NCBI RefSeq assembly: GCF_000152785.1
Contig: NZ_CH672414.1
Coordinates: forward strand, 2,979,350-3,043,349
Reading direction: 5' to 3'
Length of the DNA stretch: 64,000 nt
Origin: Yoonia vestfoldensis SKA53
GTDB lineage: Bacteria > Pseudomonadota > Alphaproteobacteria > Rhodobacterales > Rhodobacteraceae
The translations under genes were made by a program, and so were the position numbers. The first letter of the stretch is position 1. Every line of letters starts with the position of its first letter. Below are positions 43,910 to 53,847 of the stretch, in pieces. The notes beneath the pieces are model-generated. The model did no database searches and was not told the origin of the DNA. It saw only the letters and a program-made list of their open reading frames with translations.

Positions 43910-45044
43910 CATGATCGGCAGCCGCGCCACAGCGGACCGCGACCCAAGGCTGGACGTGTTTCGTGGATTGGCGTTGGTGATGATCTTTATCAACCATGCG
44001 CCGCGCAACTGGCTGGAAAATCTGACCAACCGCAATTTCGGTTTTTCAGACGCGGCCGAAGGGTTTGTCTTGATGTCGGGGATCGCTGCTGGCATCGCCT
44101 ATTCCGGCTATTTCCGGCGGGCTGATCCGCTGACGGGGATCGCCCGCGTGTTGCGGCGGGTCTGGACCATATATCAGGTGCATATCCTGATCACCGTGGT
44201 TGCGCTCGCCATCGCCGCTGCGGCGGCGCTGTGGTTCGGCGCGCCCGATATGATGCGCAAACACGGAATCTGGGTGCTGGTCAAAGACCCTTTGGGTTTT
44301 CTGATCGGGGTGCCGCTCTTGGGGCATCAGCTGGGCTATGTGAATATCCTGCCGCTGTATCTGGTGCTGTTGCTGCTGGTGCCGCCGGTGATCTGGGGCG
44401 CGCTGCGCTGGCCGCTGGTCGTGCTGGGCCTGTCCATCGCAGTCTGGCTGGCGGCGGGGCTGCTGCGGGTCAATTTTCCGAACTATCCCCAGCAGGGTGG
44501 CTGGTTTCTGAACCCGTTGTCATGGCAATTGCTGTTCGTGATCGGCCTGCTGACCGGCATTGCGCATAAGGCGGCAGAGCGGTTCGTGCCGGTCCTGCCG
44601 TGGCTGCAATGGCTGACGGGGGGCTTTTTGTTGCTGTCGCTGGTCTGGATGCAATGGCCCGATTTCGCGTCTTTCATGCGCGGCGGGCTAAAGGCGGCGC
44701 AGGATGCGGGCGCACCTTGGGTGATGACCAGTTTCAGCAAGACCTATCTGTCCGCACCGCGCCTGTTGCATATCCTTGCGCTGGCCTATTTTCTGTCCAG
44801 CTTTGCCGCGGTCAGGCGCGCCTGCCATCTGGGGGTGACAGCGCCTCTTGCCTTGCTGGGGCGGCAGGCGCTGCCGGTCTTTGCGCTGGGCACGGTCCTG
44901 GCCTTTGCCATTCAGGCGGTCAAGACGGTGACGGGGCAGGATGTCGTGCTGGACACGCTGATGATCGCGGGCGGGGTGCTGGCGCAGCTGGGGCTGGCGG
45001 CGGCCAAGCAATACTGGCCCAAGCCGCGCGCGGTTCTGCCCTAG
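43902..45044 (+). CDS. opgC: OpgC acyltransferase for periplasmic glucans
   Basis: The 380-residue protein has about ten membrane helices and the OpgC start DPRLDVFRGLALVMIFINHAPRN, with the catalytic-type histidine in INH. OpgC adds succinyl groups to periplasmic glucans, giving them negative charge. The ATG at 43902 overlaps the opgH stop by 8 nt and has TCAGGGA upstream. Its stop overlaps the convergent purU by 4 nt. Confidence 0.93.
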   Translation: MSDMIGSRATADRDPRLDVFRGLALVMIFINHAPRNWLENLTNRNFGFSDAAEGFVLMSGIAAGIAYSGYFRRADPLTGIARVLRRVWTIYQVHILITVVALAIAAAAALWFGAPDMMRKHGIWVLVKDPLGFLIGVPLLGHQLGYVNILPLYLVLLLLVPPVIWGALRWPLVVLGLSIAVWLAAGLLRVNFPNYPQQGGWFLNPLSWQLLFVIGLLTGIAHKAAERFVPVLPWLQWLTGGFLLLSLVWMQWPDFASFMRGGLKAAQDAGAPWVMTSFSKTYLSAPRLLHILALAYFLSSFAAVRRACHLGVTAPLALLGRQALPVFALGTVLAFAIQAVKTVTGQDVVLDTLMIAGGVLAQLGLAAAKQYWPKPRAVLP

Positions 45045-45925
45045 CCCATGCGTTCGGATGCATAGGACCCCGGCGAGGCCGGGAACACCACCGTCTTGTT
45101 GCCGTTCAGCATGACGCGGCGGTGGATATGGGCGTGGATCGCGCGGGCCAAGACCTGGCTTTCGACATCGCGGCCAAGGCTGACGTAATCGGCTGGCGAT
45201 TGCGCATGGGTCACGCGCGCGATGTCCTGTTCGATGATCGGGCCTTCATCCAGATCGGCCGTGACATAATGCGATGTCGCCCCGATCAGTTTCACGCCGC
45301 GTTCATAGGCCTGTTTATAAGGGTTCGCCCCTTTGAAGCTGGGCAGGAACGAATGGTGGATATTGATGATCTTGCCCGACATTTGCTGGCACATCCGGTC
45401 TGACAGCACCTGCATATACCGCGCCAGCACGACCAGATCGGCGCCAGTCGCATCGACCACATCCATGATGCGGGCCTCAGCCTCGGGCTTGTTTTGCTTG
45501 GTGACGGGGATGCAATGGAACGGGATGTCATGGTTCACCACGACTTTTTGGTAATCCATATGGTTGGATATCACCGCCACGATGTCGATCGGCAACGCGC
45601 CAATGCGCCAGCGGTAGAGCAGGTCGTTCAGGCAATGGCCGAACCGCGACACCATGATGATGACCTTCATGCGCACCGCTTCGTCGTGAAAGGCGAAGGC
45701 CATGCCGAATCTCGTGCCGATGTCGCCGAAGTCATCCGCGATCGTGTCCAGCGCTGCGCCCGTTTCGCTGGTAAAGCTGACCCGCATGAAAAACTTGCCG
45801 GTCTCGGTGTCGTCGAATTGTGAACTGTCGGTGATGTTGCAGCCATGATCGGCCAAAAAGCCGGCTATGGCGGCAACAATGCCACGGGCGCTGTCGCAGG
45901 TGACGGTCAGGGCGAATTTGGTCAT
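45041..45925 (-). CDS. purU: Formyltetrahydrofolate deformylase
   Basis: The 294-residue enzyme releases formate from 10-formyl-THF, balancing the one-carbon pool. An N-terminal ACT domain (ALTVTCDSARGIVAAI) precedes the formyltransferase-like domain with INIHHSFLPSF (catalytic Asn/His) and ATSHYVTADLDEGPIIEQD (catalytic Asp). The sequence follows E. coli PurU closely. The ATG at 45925 starts directly at the ACT domain; the longer frame to 46084 is rejected. Confidence 0.96.
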   Translation of the reverse strand: MTKFALTVTCDSARGIVAAIAGFLADHGCNITDSSQFDDTETGKFFMRVSFTSETGAALDTIADDFGDIGTRFGMAFAFHDEAVRMKVIIMVSRFGHCLNDLLYRWRIGALPIDIVAVISNHMDYQKVVVNHDIPFHCIPVTKQNKPEAEARIMDVVDATGADLVVLARYMQVLSDRMCQQMSGKIINIHHSFLPSFKGANPYKQAYERGVKLIGATSHYVTADLDEGPIIEQDIARVTHAQSPADYVSLGRDVESQVLARAIHAHIHRRVMLNGNKTVVFPASPGSYASERMG

Positions 45926-46198
45926 GGGATGCTTTCGGCTATAAAACAATACGTCTGCGGTGGTCGGGTCTTTTCGTGTCATGCCTGCCGCGGTCAGCAC
46001 AAGGCGTAGGATGTCCGGCAGGGCGTGTTTTTTTCTCAAGATCACCCTTTTGTTAACCCCGCCATAGCGATCACGACGATACATATGGCATTGACGACTA
46101 CGGGCGGCATGACAGGTGCAAAACTGCGATCAACCGTTGCCGCACGACTTTGAATATGGCATGAAACGACAATGCAACTAAACGAAAGAGTTTAGATT

Positions 46199-46852
46199 TT
46201 GACTGACTATACCACACGCCGTACCATGATGGTCGATACACAGGTTCGCCCGTCCGATGTCACCCGGTTTCCGATCATCGACGCGATGCTGACCATCCCG
46301 CGCGAAGATTTTGTACCCGACAATCTGCGCGAGGCGGCCTATGTCGGCGAAAACCTGGATATCGGCAAAGGCCGGATCATGCTGGAACCACGCACGCTGG
46401 CCAAGATGCTGGAACTGGCCGATGTGCAGCCGGGGCATGTGGCGCTCGATATCGGGTGCGGGCTTGGCTATTCCACCGCTATCCTTGCCAGCCTGTGTGA
46501 TTTCGTCGTCGCCATCGAGGATGACACGGCCCGCGCCGAAGAAGCGCAGAGCCTGCTGTCAGGACATGGAATCGACAATGCCGCCGTCATGGCAGGCCCG
46601 CTGGTGGCGGGATCGGCGAAATCGGGACCTTTTGATCTGATCATGGTGCAGGGGGCGGTCGAACATCTGCCCGATGATCTGCTGGCGCAATTGCGCGAAG
46701 GCGGGCGGGTTGTCTGTCTGTTTGCCGAAGGCGCGCTGGGCGTGGTGCGCGTTGGCCACAAGATGGACGGCACGGTCAACTGGCGATTCGGCTTTAATGC
46801 CGGCGCGCCGGTGCTGGACGGGTTCCGACGGCCTGTGGCTTTTGCGCTTTGA
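46199..46852 (+). CDS. Protein-L-isoaspartate O-methyltransferase-like protein
   Basis: This 217-residue SAM methyltransferase has MVDTQVRPSDVT, the SAM motif LDIGCGLGYSTAIL and LIMVQGAVEHLPDDL, as in Rhodobacterales PCM-like proteins that precede tolC. It starts with TTG at 46199; GAAAGAG lies 9 bases upstream and the resulting MTDYTTRRTM matches what I expect of relatives, while the ATG at 46226 would remove that segment. Real isoaspartate repair is not certain for this subgroup. It lies 54 bp before tolC. Confidence 0.88.
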   Translation: MTDYTTRRTMMVDTQVRPSDVTRFPIIDAMLTIPREDFVPDNLREAAYVGENLDIGKGRIMLEPRTLAKMLELADVQPGHVALDIGCGLGYSTAILASLCDFVVAIEDDTARAEEAQSLLSGHGIDNAAVMAGPLVAGSAKSGPFDLIMVQGAVEHLPDDLLAQLREGGRVVCLFAEGALGVVRVGHKMDGTVNWRFGFNAGAPVLDGFRRPVAFAL

Positions 46853-46906
46853 CGGAAACGACTGGCCCTGATTTGGGCTGTAACTGGTGACACGATAGGG
46901 ACCAAG

Positions 46907-48280
46907 ATGATCAAACGCAGTGCAATTGCCGGTGTGGCCATGATGATGACCCTGATCGCGGCACCCGCCGTGCGCGCAGAAACATTGGCCGATACACTGA
47001 CCGCGGCCTATACCAACTCGGGGCTGCTGGATCAAAACCGCGCCCTGCTGCGTGCGGCTGATGAAAATGTCGCGCAATCCGTGGCGGCAACCTTGCCGGT
47101 GATCAACTGGGCGATGGCCACCAACAGGACGTATAATGCGGCAGCGCAAACATCGGCGCTGCAAGACACGACATCGACGACGGCGCGCATTTCGGGGTCG
47201 CTGACGCTTTATGATGGCGGGGCGAACCGGCTGGCGATCGACAGCCAGAAAGAAATTGTGCTCAGTACCCGCCAATCTTTGCGCGGTATTGAACAAGATG
47301 TGCTTTTGCGCGCGGTGCAGGCTTATATGAACGTGCGCCGCGAACGTGAATTTGTTGAATTGCGCCAGAACAACCAACGGCTGATCACACAAGAATTGCA
47401 GGCCGCGCGCGACCGTTTCGACGTGGGCGAGGTGACGCGCACCGATGTGTCGCTTGCCCAGGCCCGGCTTGCCGGATCGCAAAGCCTGCTTGCGGCAGCA
47501 CAGGGCAACCTTGCCCAGTCGATCGCGGAATATACCGCCGCTGTGGGCCGTGTACCCAGTGGATCAGGCGCAGCAGCGCCCGCGCCTGTGCTGCAATCGG
47601 TGCAAGACGCCAAGGCATTCGCCCTGCGCAACCACCCCGCCGTGCTGCAAGTGCAGCATTCCGTCGCCGCGGCAGAACTGGCCGTCCAGCGTGGCGAGGC
47701 GGCCTTGCGCCCGAGCCTGTCGCTGAACAGTTTTGTTGCCGTTGACGACGAATGGAACGAAAGCGCGCAGATCGGCCTGTCCTTGGGTGGCCCGATTTAT
47801 AATGGCGGGGCAATTGCCAGCCAGATCCGCCAATTGCAGGCGAACCGTGACGCCAGCCGTGCAGGTCTGCATCTTGCTCTGCTCGGGGTCGAACAACGTG
47901 TCGCCAATGCCTATGCCGCGTTGCAGGTCGCGCGCGCGTCGGCGCAGGCCTCCGACCAACAGGTCAGCGCTGCGCGGATCGCGTTTGAAGGCGTGCGCGA
48001 AGAAGCCTCGCTTGGGTCGCGGACCACGCTGGATGTGCTGAATGCGGAGCAGGAATTGCTGGACGCACAGGCAAACCGGATCGCCGCCGATGTTGACGAG
48101 GTGATCGCATCTTACAGCGTCTTGGCCGCAATGGGCTTGCTGACCGCCGAGCATCTGCAACTGCCGGTCCAGCAATATGACGTCAGCGCCTATTACAACC
48201 TTGTCAACAACTCTCCCGTGGCCGCTTCGCCGCAGGGCGAGGCGCTGGACCGCGTACTTGAAGCATTAAGCCGGGATTAA
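46907..48280 (+). CDS. tolC: TolC-family outer-membrane channel protein
   Basis: The 457-residue protein has a signal peptide (AAPAVRA cleavage region near residue 24) and no lipobox cysteine. The two OEP repeats are visible through paired coiled-coil segments; GEVTRTDVSLAQARLAGSQS and LGSRTTLDVLNAEQELLDAQAN occupy the equivalent positions of the repeats. It forms the exit duct for type I secretion and RND efflux. No inner-membrane partner genes are adjacent, so it may serve several systems. Confidence 0.93.
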   Translation: MIKRSAIAGVAMMMTLIAAPAVRAETLADTLTAAYTNSGLLDQNRALLRAADENVAQSVAATLPVINWAMATNRTYNAAAQTSALQDTTSTTARISGSLTLYDGGANRLAIDSQKEIVLSTRQSLRGIEQDVLLRAVQAYMNVRREREFVELRQNNQRLITQELQAARDRFDVGEVTRTDVSLAQARLAGSQSLLAAAQGNLAQSIAEYTAAVGRVPSGSGAAAPAPVLQSVQDAKAFALRNHPAVLQVQHSVAAAELAVQRGEAALRPSLSLNSFVAVDDEWNESAQIGLSLGGPIYNGGAIASQIRQLQANRDASRAGLHLALLGVEQRVANAYAALQVARASAQASDQQVSAARIAFEGVREEASLGSRTTLDVLNAEQELLDAQANRIAADVDEVIASYSVLAAMGLLTAEHLQLPVQQYDVSAYYNLVNNSPVAASPQGEALDRVLEALSRD

Positions 48281-48347
48281 CGCGCAGTTGTTATGCAAGG
48301 CCCTTTCCGCTAGGCTTAGCTGAATTCGCGCGAAATGGGGAATAACG

Positions 48348-48971
48348 ATGTCGAACATGGCACGGTCGAACGAGATCGACGAACTTGTTTTGTCGGTGCG
48401 CAATCTGGTGTCCTACAAGGACACCGATCTGACGCGCAAGATGCCGCCGCAGGACCGCCTGATGCTGGTGCCTGCGTGGCGGATCGACGTACCGCAGGAC
48501 AAGACACCCGATCACACAGCCCCGACCGCATCCGCCGATTTGCTGGTGCTTGAAAACGCGGTGATGCCGGACGCGCCGCGTCTGGGCGGCACTGTCGCGG
48601 ACCTCGAGGTTGCCGTGACGGCCCGCGCCGAAGATTGGGAGCCCGATGGTGGTGAACCCTTCGATCAGGCCGCTTGGGCTGCCAGCGCTTTTGATGTGCC
48701 GCAAGACGACCCTGCCTCTGCCATCCCGGGGGCTGCGATTGCCGACGCGCTGTCACCGATCGCACAATCGGGGCTTGATGCCCGGATCGCCGCTGATATC
48801 GCCGCGCAGGACGCCAGTTTGCCGATAGATGAACCCGCCCTGCGCGCCGCAGTGGTGCGCATCCTGCGCGAAGAATTGGCAGGCGAGCTGGGCGAAAAGA
48901 TCACGCGCAATGTGCGCAAACTGGTCCGCCGCGAAATCAACCGGGTGCTTGTGTCGCACGATCTGGACTGA
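48348..48971 (+). CDS. Hypothetical protein with basic C-terminal helix (PopZ/DUF2497-like tail)
   Basis: The 207-residue soluble protein has a short conserved N-terminus ([18 protein letters not shown]), a long acidic low-complexity middle, and a C-terminal helical region [19 protein letters not shown] followed by [10 protein letters not shown]. That plan (conserved start, acidic proline/aspartate-rich linker, multimerising helical end) recalls PopZ-like polar organisers, but the similarity is only general. It follows tolC by 67 bp and overlaps the convergent cobQ by 35 nt. Function unknown. Confidence 0.8.
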   Translation: MSNMARSNEIDELVLSVRNLVSYKDTDLTRKMPPQDRLMLVPAWRIDVPQDKTPDHTAPTASADLLVLENAVMPDAPRLGGTVADLEVAVTARAEDWEPDGGEPFDQAAWAASAFDVPQDDPASAIPGAAIADALSPIAQSGLDARIAADIAAQDASLPIDEPALRAAVVRILREELAGELGEKITRNVRKLVRREINRVLVSHDLD

Positions 48972-50421
48972 TCACAGGTCCGGCCAACGTCAAGAGCGTG
49001 TCGATATCCAGATGCTGTTCCAGATGATCCGCCAGCGCATCGAGCGTCTTTTCTACTTGTGCATCATAGCCATAGGCCGCAACCGGCTTGCCTAGCTGTG
49101 CAAAAAATGCCGACCGGAACGCATCGGCGCTGAACAAGCCGTGCAGGTAGCAGCCCATGATCCGCCCATTGGGTGACGCCGCCCCTTCGCCGCGCCCGTC
49201 CAGCGAGAGCCATGCGCGCGCGCAATCGGGGCCGGTCGTTGCACCCATGTGGATTTCATAGCCGCTGACCGCATCGCCACTGGCCAGATAGACGGCCTGC
49301 GACAGCGCCAGCCGTTTGTGTGGTTGCATCACCGTCGCCACATCCAGATGGCCCAGCCCCGCCACGCTGCGCGCCGGCCCTTCGATGCCGTCAGGGTCGG
49401 CGATGGTCTGCCCCAGCATCTGATAGCCGCCGCAGATGCCCAGCACATGCCCGCCGCGCCGGATATGCGCGGCAAGGTCGATGTCCCAGCCTTGGGCGCG
49501 GAAATGCGCCAGATCCGCGATGGTCGATTTCGACCCCGGCAGGATCACCAGATCGGCATCGGCGGGCAGGGGGCGGCCTGCCTCGATAATCTCGACGCTG
49601 ACGCCGGGGGTACCGGACAACGGGTCCAGATCGTCGAAATTGGCAATCCGGTTCAGGCGTGGCACGGCGATGCGGATCGCACCACCCTTGCGGCTTTTGA
49701 TATCCATCACATCCTCGGCGGGGAGTTTCCACGCATCCGCGAACCACGGGATGATCCCCAGCGGGGTCCAGCCGGTGCGGGCGGTGATGATGTCCATGCC
49801 ATCGGCAAACAGGGTCGGATCACCGCGAAACTTGTTGATCGCATAACCCTTGATAAAGGCCAGGTCATCATCCGGCAGCACCGCATGTGTACCGACCATC
49901 TGCGCAATGACACCGCCACGGTCGATATCGCCGATCAGCACGACAGGCACACCCGCCGCAGCGGCAAAACCCATATTGGCGATGTCACCGGCGCGCAGAT
50001 TGACCTCGGCCGGGCTGCCGGCACCTTCGACGATGATCAGGTCACGGCCTTGGGCCAGACGGTGGAAACTGTCCAGCACCGCGGGTAGCAGCGTTGCTTT
50101 GTGCTTGCCATAATCGCGTGCCTTGAGCGTGGCGACCCGTTGCCCCTGCACGATGACCTGCGCGCCGATATCGGTTTCGGGTTTCAGCAGAACCGGGTTC
50201 ATGTCGATCACCGGTGCCAGCCCGCAAGCCAGCGCCTGCAAGGCCTGTGCGCGCCCGATCTCGCCGCCATCGGCGGTGACGGCGGCATTGTTGGACATGT
50301 TCTGCGGTTTGAACGGGGCGACAGACAGGCCCCGCCGCACGCAGGCGCGCGCGATGCCCGCCACCAACATGGATTTCCCCACATTGGACCCCGCCCCCTG
50401 GATCATGATTGCCTTGGTCAT
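48937..50421 (-). CDS. cobQ: Cobyric acid synthase
   Basis: The 494-residue glutamine-dependent enzyme amidates four side chains of adenosylcobyrinic a,c-diamide in B12 synthesis. It has the dethiobiotin-synthetase-like ATP domain ([22 protein letters not shown]) and the class-I glutaminase domain with nucleophile Cys330 in [10 protein letters not shown]. No other cobalamin genes and no recognisable B12 riboswitch lie nearby, so it is separate from the main cob cluster. It overlaps the preceding convergent ORF by 35 nt. Confidence 0.96.
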   Translation of the reverse strand: MTKAIMIQGAGSNVGKSMLVAGIARACVRRGLSVAPFKPQNMSNNAAVTADGGEIGRAQALQALACGLAPVIDMNPVLLKPETDIGAQVIVQGQRVATLKARDYGKHKATLLPAVLDSFHRLAQGRDLIIVEGAGSPAEVNLRAGDIANMGFAAAAGVPVVLIGDIDRGGVIAQMVGTHAVLPDDDLAFIKGYAINKFRGDPTLFADGMDIITARTGWTPLGIIPWFADAWKLPAEDVMDIKSRKGGAIRIAVPRLNRIANFDDLDPLSGTPGVSVEIIEAGRPLPADADLVILPGSKSTIADLAHFRAQGWDIDLAAHIRRGGHVLGICGGYQMLGQTIADPDGIEGPARSVAGLGHLDVATVMQPHKRLALSQAVYLASGDAVSGYEIHMGATTGPDCARAWLSLDGRGEGAASPNGRIMGCYLHGLFSADAFRSAFFAQLGKPVAAYGYDAQVEKTLDALADHLEQHLDIDTLLTLAGPVISPDRATQAPG

Positions 50422-50478
50422 TGCGCACCCTTTCGTTGAGGCTTGATACGCATCGGGTGGGCCGCCGCAAACGAAAAA

Positions 50479-50498
50479 CGCGATCCCGAGGGATCGCG
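50479..50498 (-). terminator. Rho-independent terminator after the 50530-50853 gene
   Basis: CGCGATCCC and GGGATCGCG pair around two bases. On the minus strand the stem is followed by five T residues; on the plus strand four T residues follow after one C. Confidence 0.8.
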
Positions 50499-50529
50499 CT
50501 TTTCAATGCGTCTTGGGATAGCGCGGCAT

Positions 50530-50853
50530 TCAGGCGGCGCGCGATTCCTGTTCAGCTGCGTTGCGACGTTCGCTTTCTTCGCGCGACAGGGCGACCGAGG
50601 TACGAATCCCCTTGCCTACAAATTCCATCAGCCCGTTGACCACACGTTCATTCGGGTCGATGCCGGCACAGGACAATACTTCACGGCCATCACGCGACCG
50701 GGCCCAGCGGGCGATCTGTTCGGGCCCATTGCCATATTTCTTGTCATCAGCGATCGCGTCATCAAGCGCAGCGAGAACGACGGCAGCAAAGAGTTTGCGG
50801 GCACGGTTGCCCTGTTCGTTGTTGAACGCTGTTCCGTCGACGAAATCTCTCAT
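50530..50853 (-). CDS. Conserved small protein, possibly DUF6280 family
   Basis: The 107-residue soluble protein begins MRDFVDGTAFNNEQGNRARK and contains AALDDAIADDKKYGNGPEQIARWARSRDGREVLSCAGIDP, a highly conserved sequence that I associate with a Rhodobacterales-specific family (I recall DUF6280). The function is unknown; it is mostly helical and charged. The ATG at 50853 has AAGGAAG upstream. It is divergent from efp and ends in a strong terminator, so it is a single-gene transcript. Confidence 0.82.
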   Translation of the reverse strand: MRDFVDGTAFNNEQGNRARKLFAAVVLAALDDAIADDKKYGNGPEQIARWARSRDGREVLSCAGIDPNERVVNGLMEFVGKGIRTSVALSREESERRNAAEQESRAA

Positions 50854-50939
50854 TTGGCTTCCTTTTTTGCTCTTGCGGTTCCGCGTGCTCGCCCTTATGC
50901 ACACTCAGCTCCGATTCGGGGGGCTTGTTTTTGCATAAC

Positions 50940-50962
50940 AGCCATGCGTTTGCGGCATGGCT
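50940..50962. other. Hairpin in the divergent gap before efp
   Basis: AGCCATGC and GCATGGCT form an 8-bp stem with a 7-base loop. It could be part of the leader of the 50530-50853 gene or of efp, or a regulator-binding palindrome. Confidence 0.35.
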
Positions 50963-51073
50963 CTCGCTTGGCGGTCTGGCGTCGGACTGATCTTGCACGC
51001 ATGCCTTTGCGCCTATATAGGCGTGAGCGATCGCCATACAAGACTTGGCCCCCATTCTGTCATGAAGTGACCC

Positions 51074-51637
51074 ATGCCCAAAATCAACGGTAACGAAATC
51101 CGCCCCGGCAACGTGCTGGAACACGAAGGTTCCTTGTGGGGCGCTGTGAAAGTCGATCACGTCAAGCCCGGCAAGGGTGGCGCATTCGCGCAGGTCGAGC
51201 TGAAAAACCTGCGCGACGGGCGCAAGCTGAATGAACGTTTCCGGTCTGCCGACAAGGTCGAGCGCGTGCGTCTGGATCAAAAGGACCAGCAGTTCCTGTT
51301 TGAAACCGATGGGATGCTGACCTTCATGGACAGCGAAACCTATGAACAGATCGCCCTGCCTGTCGATATTCTGGGTGACCGGCGCCCGTTCCTGCAGGAC
51401 GGCATGGTTGTGCATATCGAATATTATGGCGAAGAGGCGTTGAACGTCACCCTGCCGCAAAAGGTGGTCTGCAAGGTTGCCGAAACCGAACCTGTCGTCA
51501 AAGGCCAGACGGCGGCGAATAGTTTCAAGCCTGCGATCCTGGATAACGGTGTGCGTGTGATGATCCCGCCTTTCGTGGGAACCGATGAAGACATCATCGT
51601 GAACACCGAATTGTTCGAATACGTCGAACGCGCCTGA
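51074..51637 (+). CDS. efp: Translation elongation factor P
   Basis: The 187-residue factor relieves ribosome stalling at polyproline stretches. The KOW-like first domain carries Lys34 in KPGKGGAF, the position that is modified in bacteria with EpmA; no epmA or earP gene is visible in this window, so the modification route cannot be judged. Two OB domains follow, ending ELFEYVERA. The ATG at 51074 has only a weak purine-rich ribosome-binding site. Confidence 0.97.
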   Translation: MPKINGNEIRPGNVLEHEGSLWGAVKVDHVKPGKGGAFAQVELKNLRDGRKLNERFRSADKVERVRLDQKDQQFLFETDGMLTFMDSETYEQIALPVDILGDRRPFLQDGMVVHIEYYGEEALNVTLPQKVVCKVAETEPVVKGQTAANSFKPAILDNGVRVMIPPFVGTDEDIIVNTELFEYVERA

Positions 51638-51675
51638 TATTTGCCTGCGGCGCTGCGCGCCTTGGGTCTCTGGCA

Positions 51676-51698
51676 GGGATATTTAGGCTCGGAAGATG
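51676..51698 (+). repeat. Dispersed motif, copy downstream of efp
   Basis: The copy reads GGGATATTTAGGCTCGGAAG, then ATG. Its left half is degraded to TCTCTGGCA. It lies between the convergent efp and ygfZ genes and points with efp. Confidence 0.6.
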
Positions 51699-51708
51699 CC
51701 GGATGTTT

Positions 51709-52440
51709 CTATGCGAATGTGATCGTTGCGCTGCCGGCCTGCATCGGGCCGGTGGCGCGGTCGAACCGCAGATAGGCGATGGCGTGATCGCCGCTGATCG
51801 TGTGTAACACCCCGGTATCCTTGCCATCTGCCGTGATCGGATCGCCGGGCTGGGCCGCACCGTCGATGCGCACCCGCGCCAGACCTTTGCGCAATTCGGT
51901 CTTGTGTTTCATCCGTGCGACGATTTCCTGTCCGACATAGCAGCCTTTGCGGAAATCGACGCCGTGCAGCGCCTCGAACCCGGCTTCCAGCACATAGGTT
52001 TCGGGCGTCAGTTCGATCCCGGTTTCGGGGATCAGATGGGCGACGCGCAAAGCATCCCAATCGGTCTGGTCACTGATGTCGCTGTCGCCATAGAACCGCC
52101 ACCCCATGCCTGCGTGCCGCGGGTCGGGCAAAGCGCCCGGTGGCGTGGAACCTGTTCCACGCGACACCACCAGATCGGTCTGCCCGATCTGCACAGCCGC
52201 GCGCAGCCGGTACATGCTCAGGCGTTGCAGCAAGGTTGCACCATGGCTTTGTGCGACATCCACCAACAGCCGGTCATCCTGCCCCAGCACGAAGAAATCG
52301 GCGATGAACTTGCCTTGCGGCGTCAGCAAGGCGGCATAGATGATGCCCTGTGCGGCGCGGGTCACATCATTGGTCACCAGCCCTTGCAGGAATGACACCC
52401 GGTCCACGCCCGAGATCGACAGGACCATGCGGTCAGACAT
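51709..52440 (-). CDS. ygfZ: Folate-binding protein YgfZ/IbaG-type Fe-S maintenance factor
   Basis: The 243-residue protein has the YgfZ signature KGCYVGQE (from Lys165, with Cys167) and the GcvT-like start VLSISGVDRVSFLQGLVTND. YgfZ binds tetrahydrofolate and helps keep iron-sulfur enzymes active under oxidative stress. The ATG at 52440 starts directly at the fold; an in-frame extension to 52569 has no support. It is convergent with efp. Confidence 0.93.
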   Translation of the reverse strand: MSDRMVLSISGVDRVSFLQGLVTNDVTRAAQGIIYAALLTPQGKFIADFFVLGQDDRLLVDVAQSHGATLLQRLSMYRLRAAVQIGQTDLVVSRGTGSTPPGALPDPRHAGMGWRFYGDSDISDQTDWDALRVAHLIPETGIELTPETYVLEAGFEALHGVDFRKGCYVGQEIVARMKHKTELRKGLARVRIDGAAQPGDPITADGKDTGVLHTISGDHAIAYLRFDRATGPMQAGSATITFA

Positions 52441-52610
52441 TGGTTTTTTCCTTGTTGCGAAAATTGCTGGCGGTTCAGGTCGGCGGTGGCTTTGGCGATT
52501 GTTTGTCCTTTGGTCTAGTCGCAAACGGGGGCACAGGGCAAGGTGGGGCTGGTTGACGCTGCCAAGCACGGCGCTACTGTCCGCCCGACACCCTTTCAGA
52601 AAGCGTATTC

Positions 52611-53786
52611 ATGTCACTCTCCAATGGTCGGGCCTATCTGGCTATCCCCGGTCCCTCTGTCATGCCCGATGCGGTTTTGCGCGCAATGCATCGTGCGTCG
52701 CCCAATATCTATGAGGGAGAATTGCATGATCTGACGCGCAGCCTGATCCCCGATCTGCAGGCTGTCGCCATGACCAAATCCAAGGTCGCGATCTATATCG
52801 GCAACGGCCATGCCGCCTGGGAGGCTGCATTGGCCAATACCTTGTCGCGCGGTGACACGGTGCTGGTGCTGGCGACAGGCCCGTTCTGCATCGGCTGGGG
52901 CGAGATGGCGGCGCAGATGGGTGTGCATGTCGAAACGCTGGATTTCGGCGTCAACGCGCCTGTCGATCCTGCCCGTGTGCGCGCGCATCTGGCAGCCGAT
53001 ACTGCACATCGGATCAAGGCGGTGCTGGCCGTACATGTCGATACATCGACCAGCGTCAAGAATGACATCGCTGCCTTGCGTGCGGCCATTGATGCCGCGC
53101 GCCATCCGGCGATGCTGTTTGCTGATTGCATCGCGTCGTTGGGCTGTGACCGGTTCGAGATGGATGCCTGGGGCGTCGATGTCATGGTTGCGGGCTGCCA
53201 GAAAGGGCTGATGACGCCTGCGGGGATCAGTTTCGTCTGGTTCAACGCCAAGGCCGATGCCGCGCGCGGCGATTGCGTGACGCGATATTGGGATTGGCGC
53301 CCGCGGGCCGCGCCAGAGCTGTTTCACCAGTATTTCAACGGCACCGCGCCAACACATCATCTGTATGGCCTGCGTGCGGCGCTTGACATCATGCTGGCCG
53401 AAGGGCTGGACAATGTCTTTGCCCGCCATGCCACGCTGGCCCGCACGATCTGGGCTGCGTTTGACTGCTGGTCGGCGGATGGCCCGCTGCATATGAATGT
53501 TGCGGATTCGGCGCATCGGTCGCATGCGGTGACATCCGCCGGGATTGGCGCACCCTTGGGCGACAAGCTGCGCCATTGGTGCGAACATCGCTGCGGGTTG
53601 ACGCTGGGGATCGGGCTGGGGCGTGTGCCTGCGGATGGCTATTTCCGCATCGGGCATATGGGGCATGTGAATGCCCATATGATCATGGGCGCGCTGGGCA
53701 CGATTGATGCGGGGCTGAAGGCGCTGGATATTCCGCATGGCCGCGGCGCGTTAGAGGCTGCGTCCAGCGTGATTGCCACCGCCTGA
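52611..53786 (+). CDS. Class-V aminotransferase (serine/alanine-glyoxylate type)
   Basis: This 391-residue PLP enzyme has the class V fold. It opens with IPGPSVMPDAVLRAMHRASPNIYEG, has the cofactor aspartate in FADCIASLG (Asp172) and the Schiff-base Lys198 in GCQKGLMTPAG. Closest known functions are serine-glyoxylate and alanine-glyoxylate aminotransferases. Glycolate oxidase in the same window makes glyoxylate, so a metabolic link is possible but the genes are 30 kb apart. Confidence 0.9.
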   Translation: MSLSNGRAYLAIPGPSVMPDAVLRAMHRASPNIYEGELHDLTRSLIPDLQAVAMTKSKVAIYIGNGHAAWEAALANTLSRGDTVLVLATGPFCIGWGEMAAQMGVHVETLDFGVNAPVDPARVRAHLAADTAHRIKAVLAVHVDTSTSVKNDIAALRAAIDAARHPAMLFADCIASLGCDRFEMDAWGVDVMVAGCQKGLMTPAGISFVWFNAKADAARGDCVTRYWDWRPRAAPELFHQYFNGTAPTHHLYGLRAALDIMLAEGLDNVFARHATLARTIWAAFDCWSADGPLHMNVADSAHRSHAVTSAGIGAPLGDKLRHWCEHRCGLTLGIGLGRVPADGYFRIGHMGHVNAHMIMGALGTIDAGLKALDIPHGRGALEAASSVIATA

Positions 53787-53847
53787 CCCGCCGCAGCAGG
53801 CCCGCCACCGCCGTTGCCTGCCTACCCAAAGCACCTATGTTGCGGTT

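Noticed and set aside
50422..50530. Cobalamin riboswitch upstream of cobQ
   Set aside because: The gap is about 100 bp, holds a terminator hairpin of the preceding gene and shows no B12-box-like sequence.
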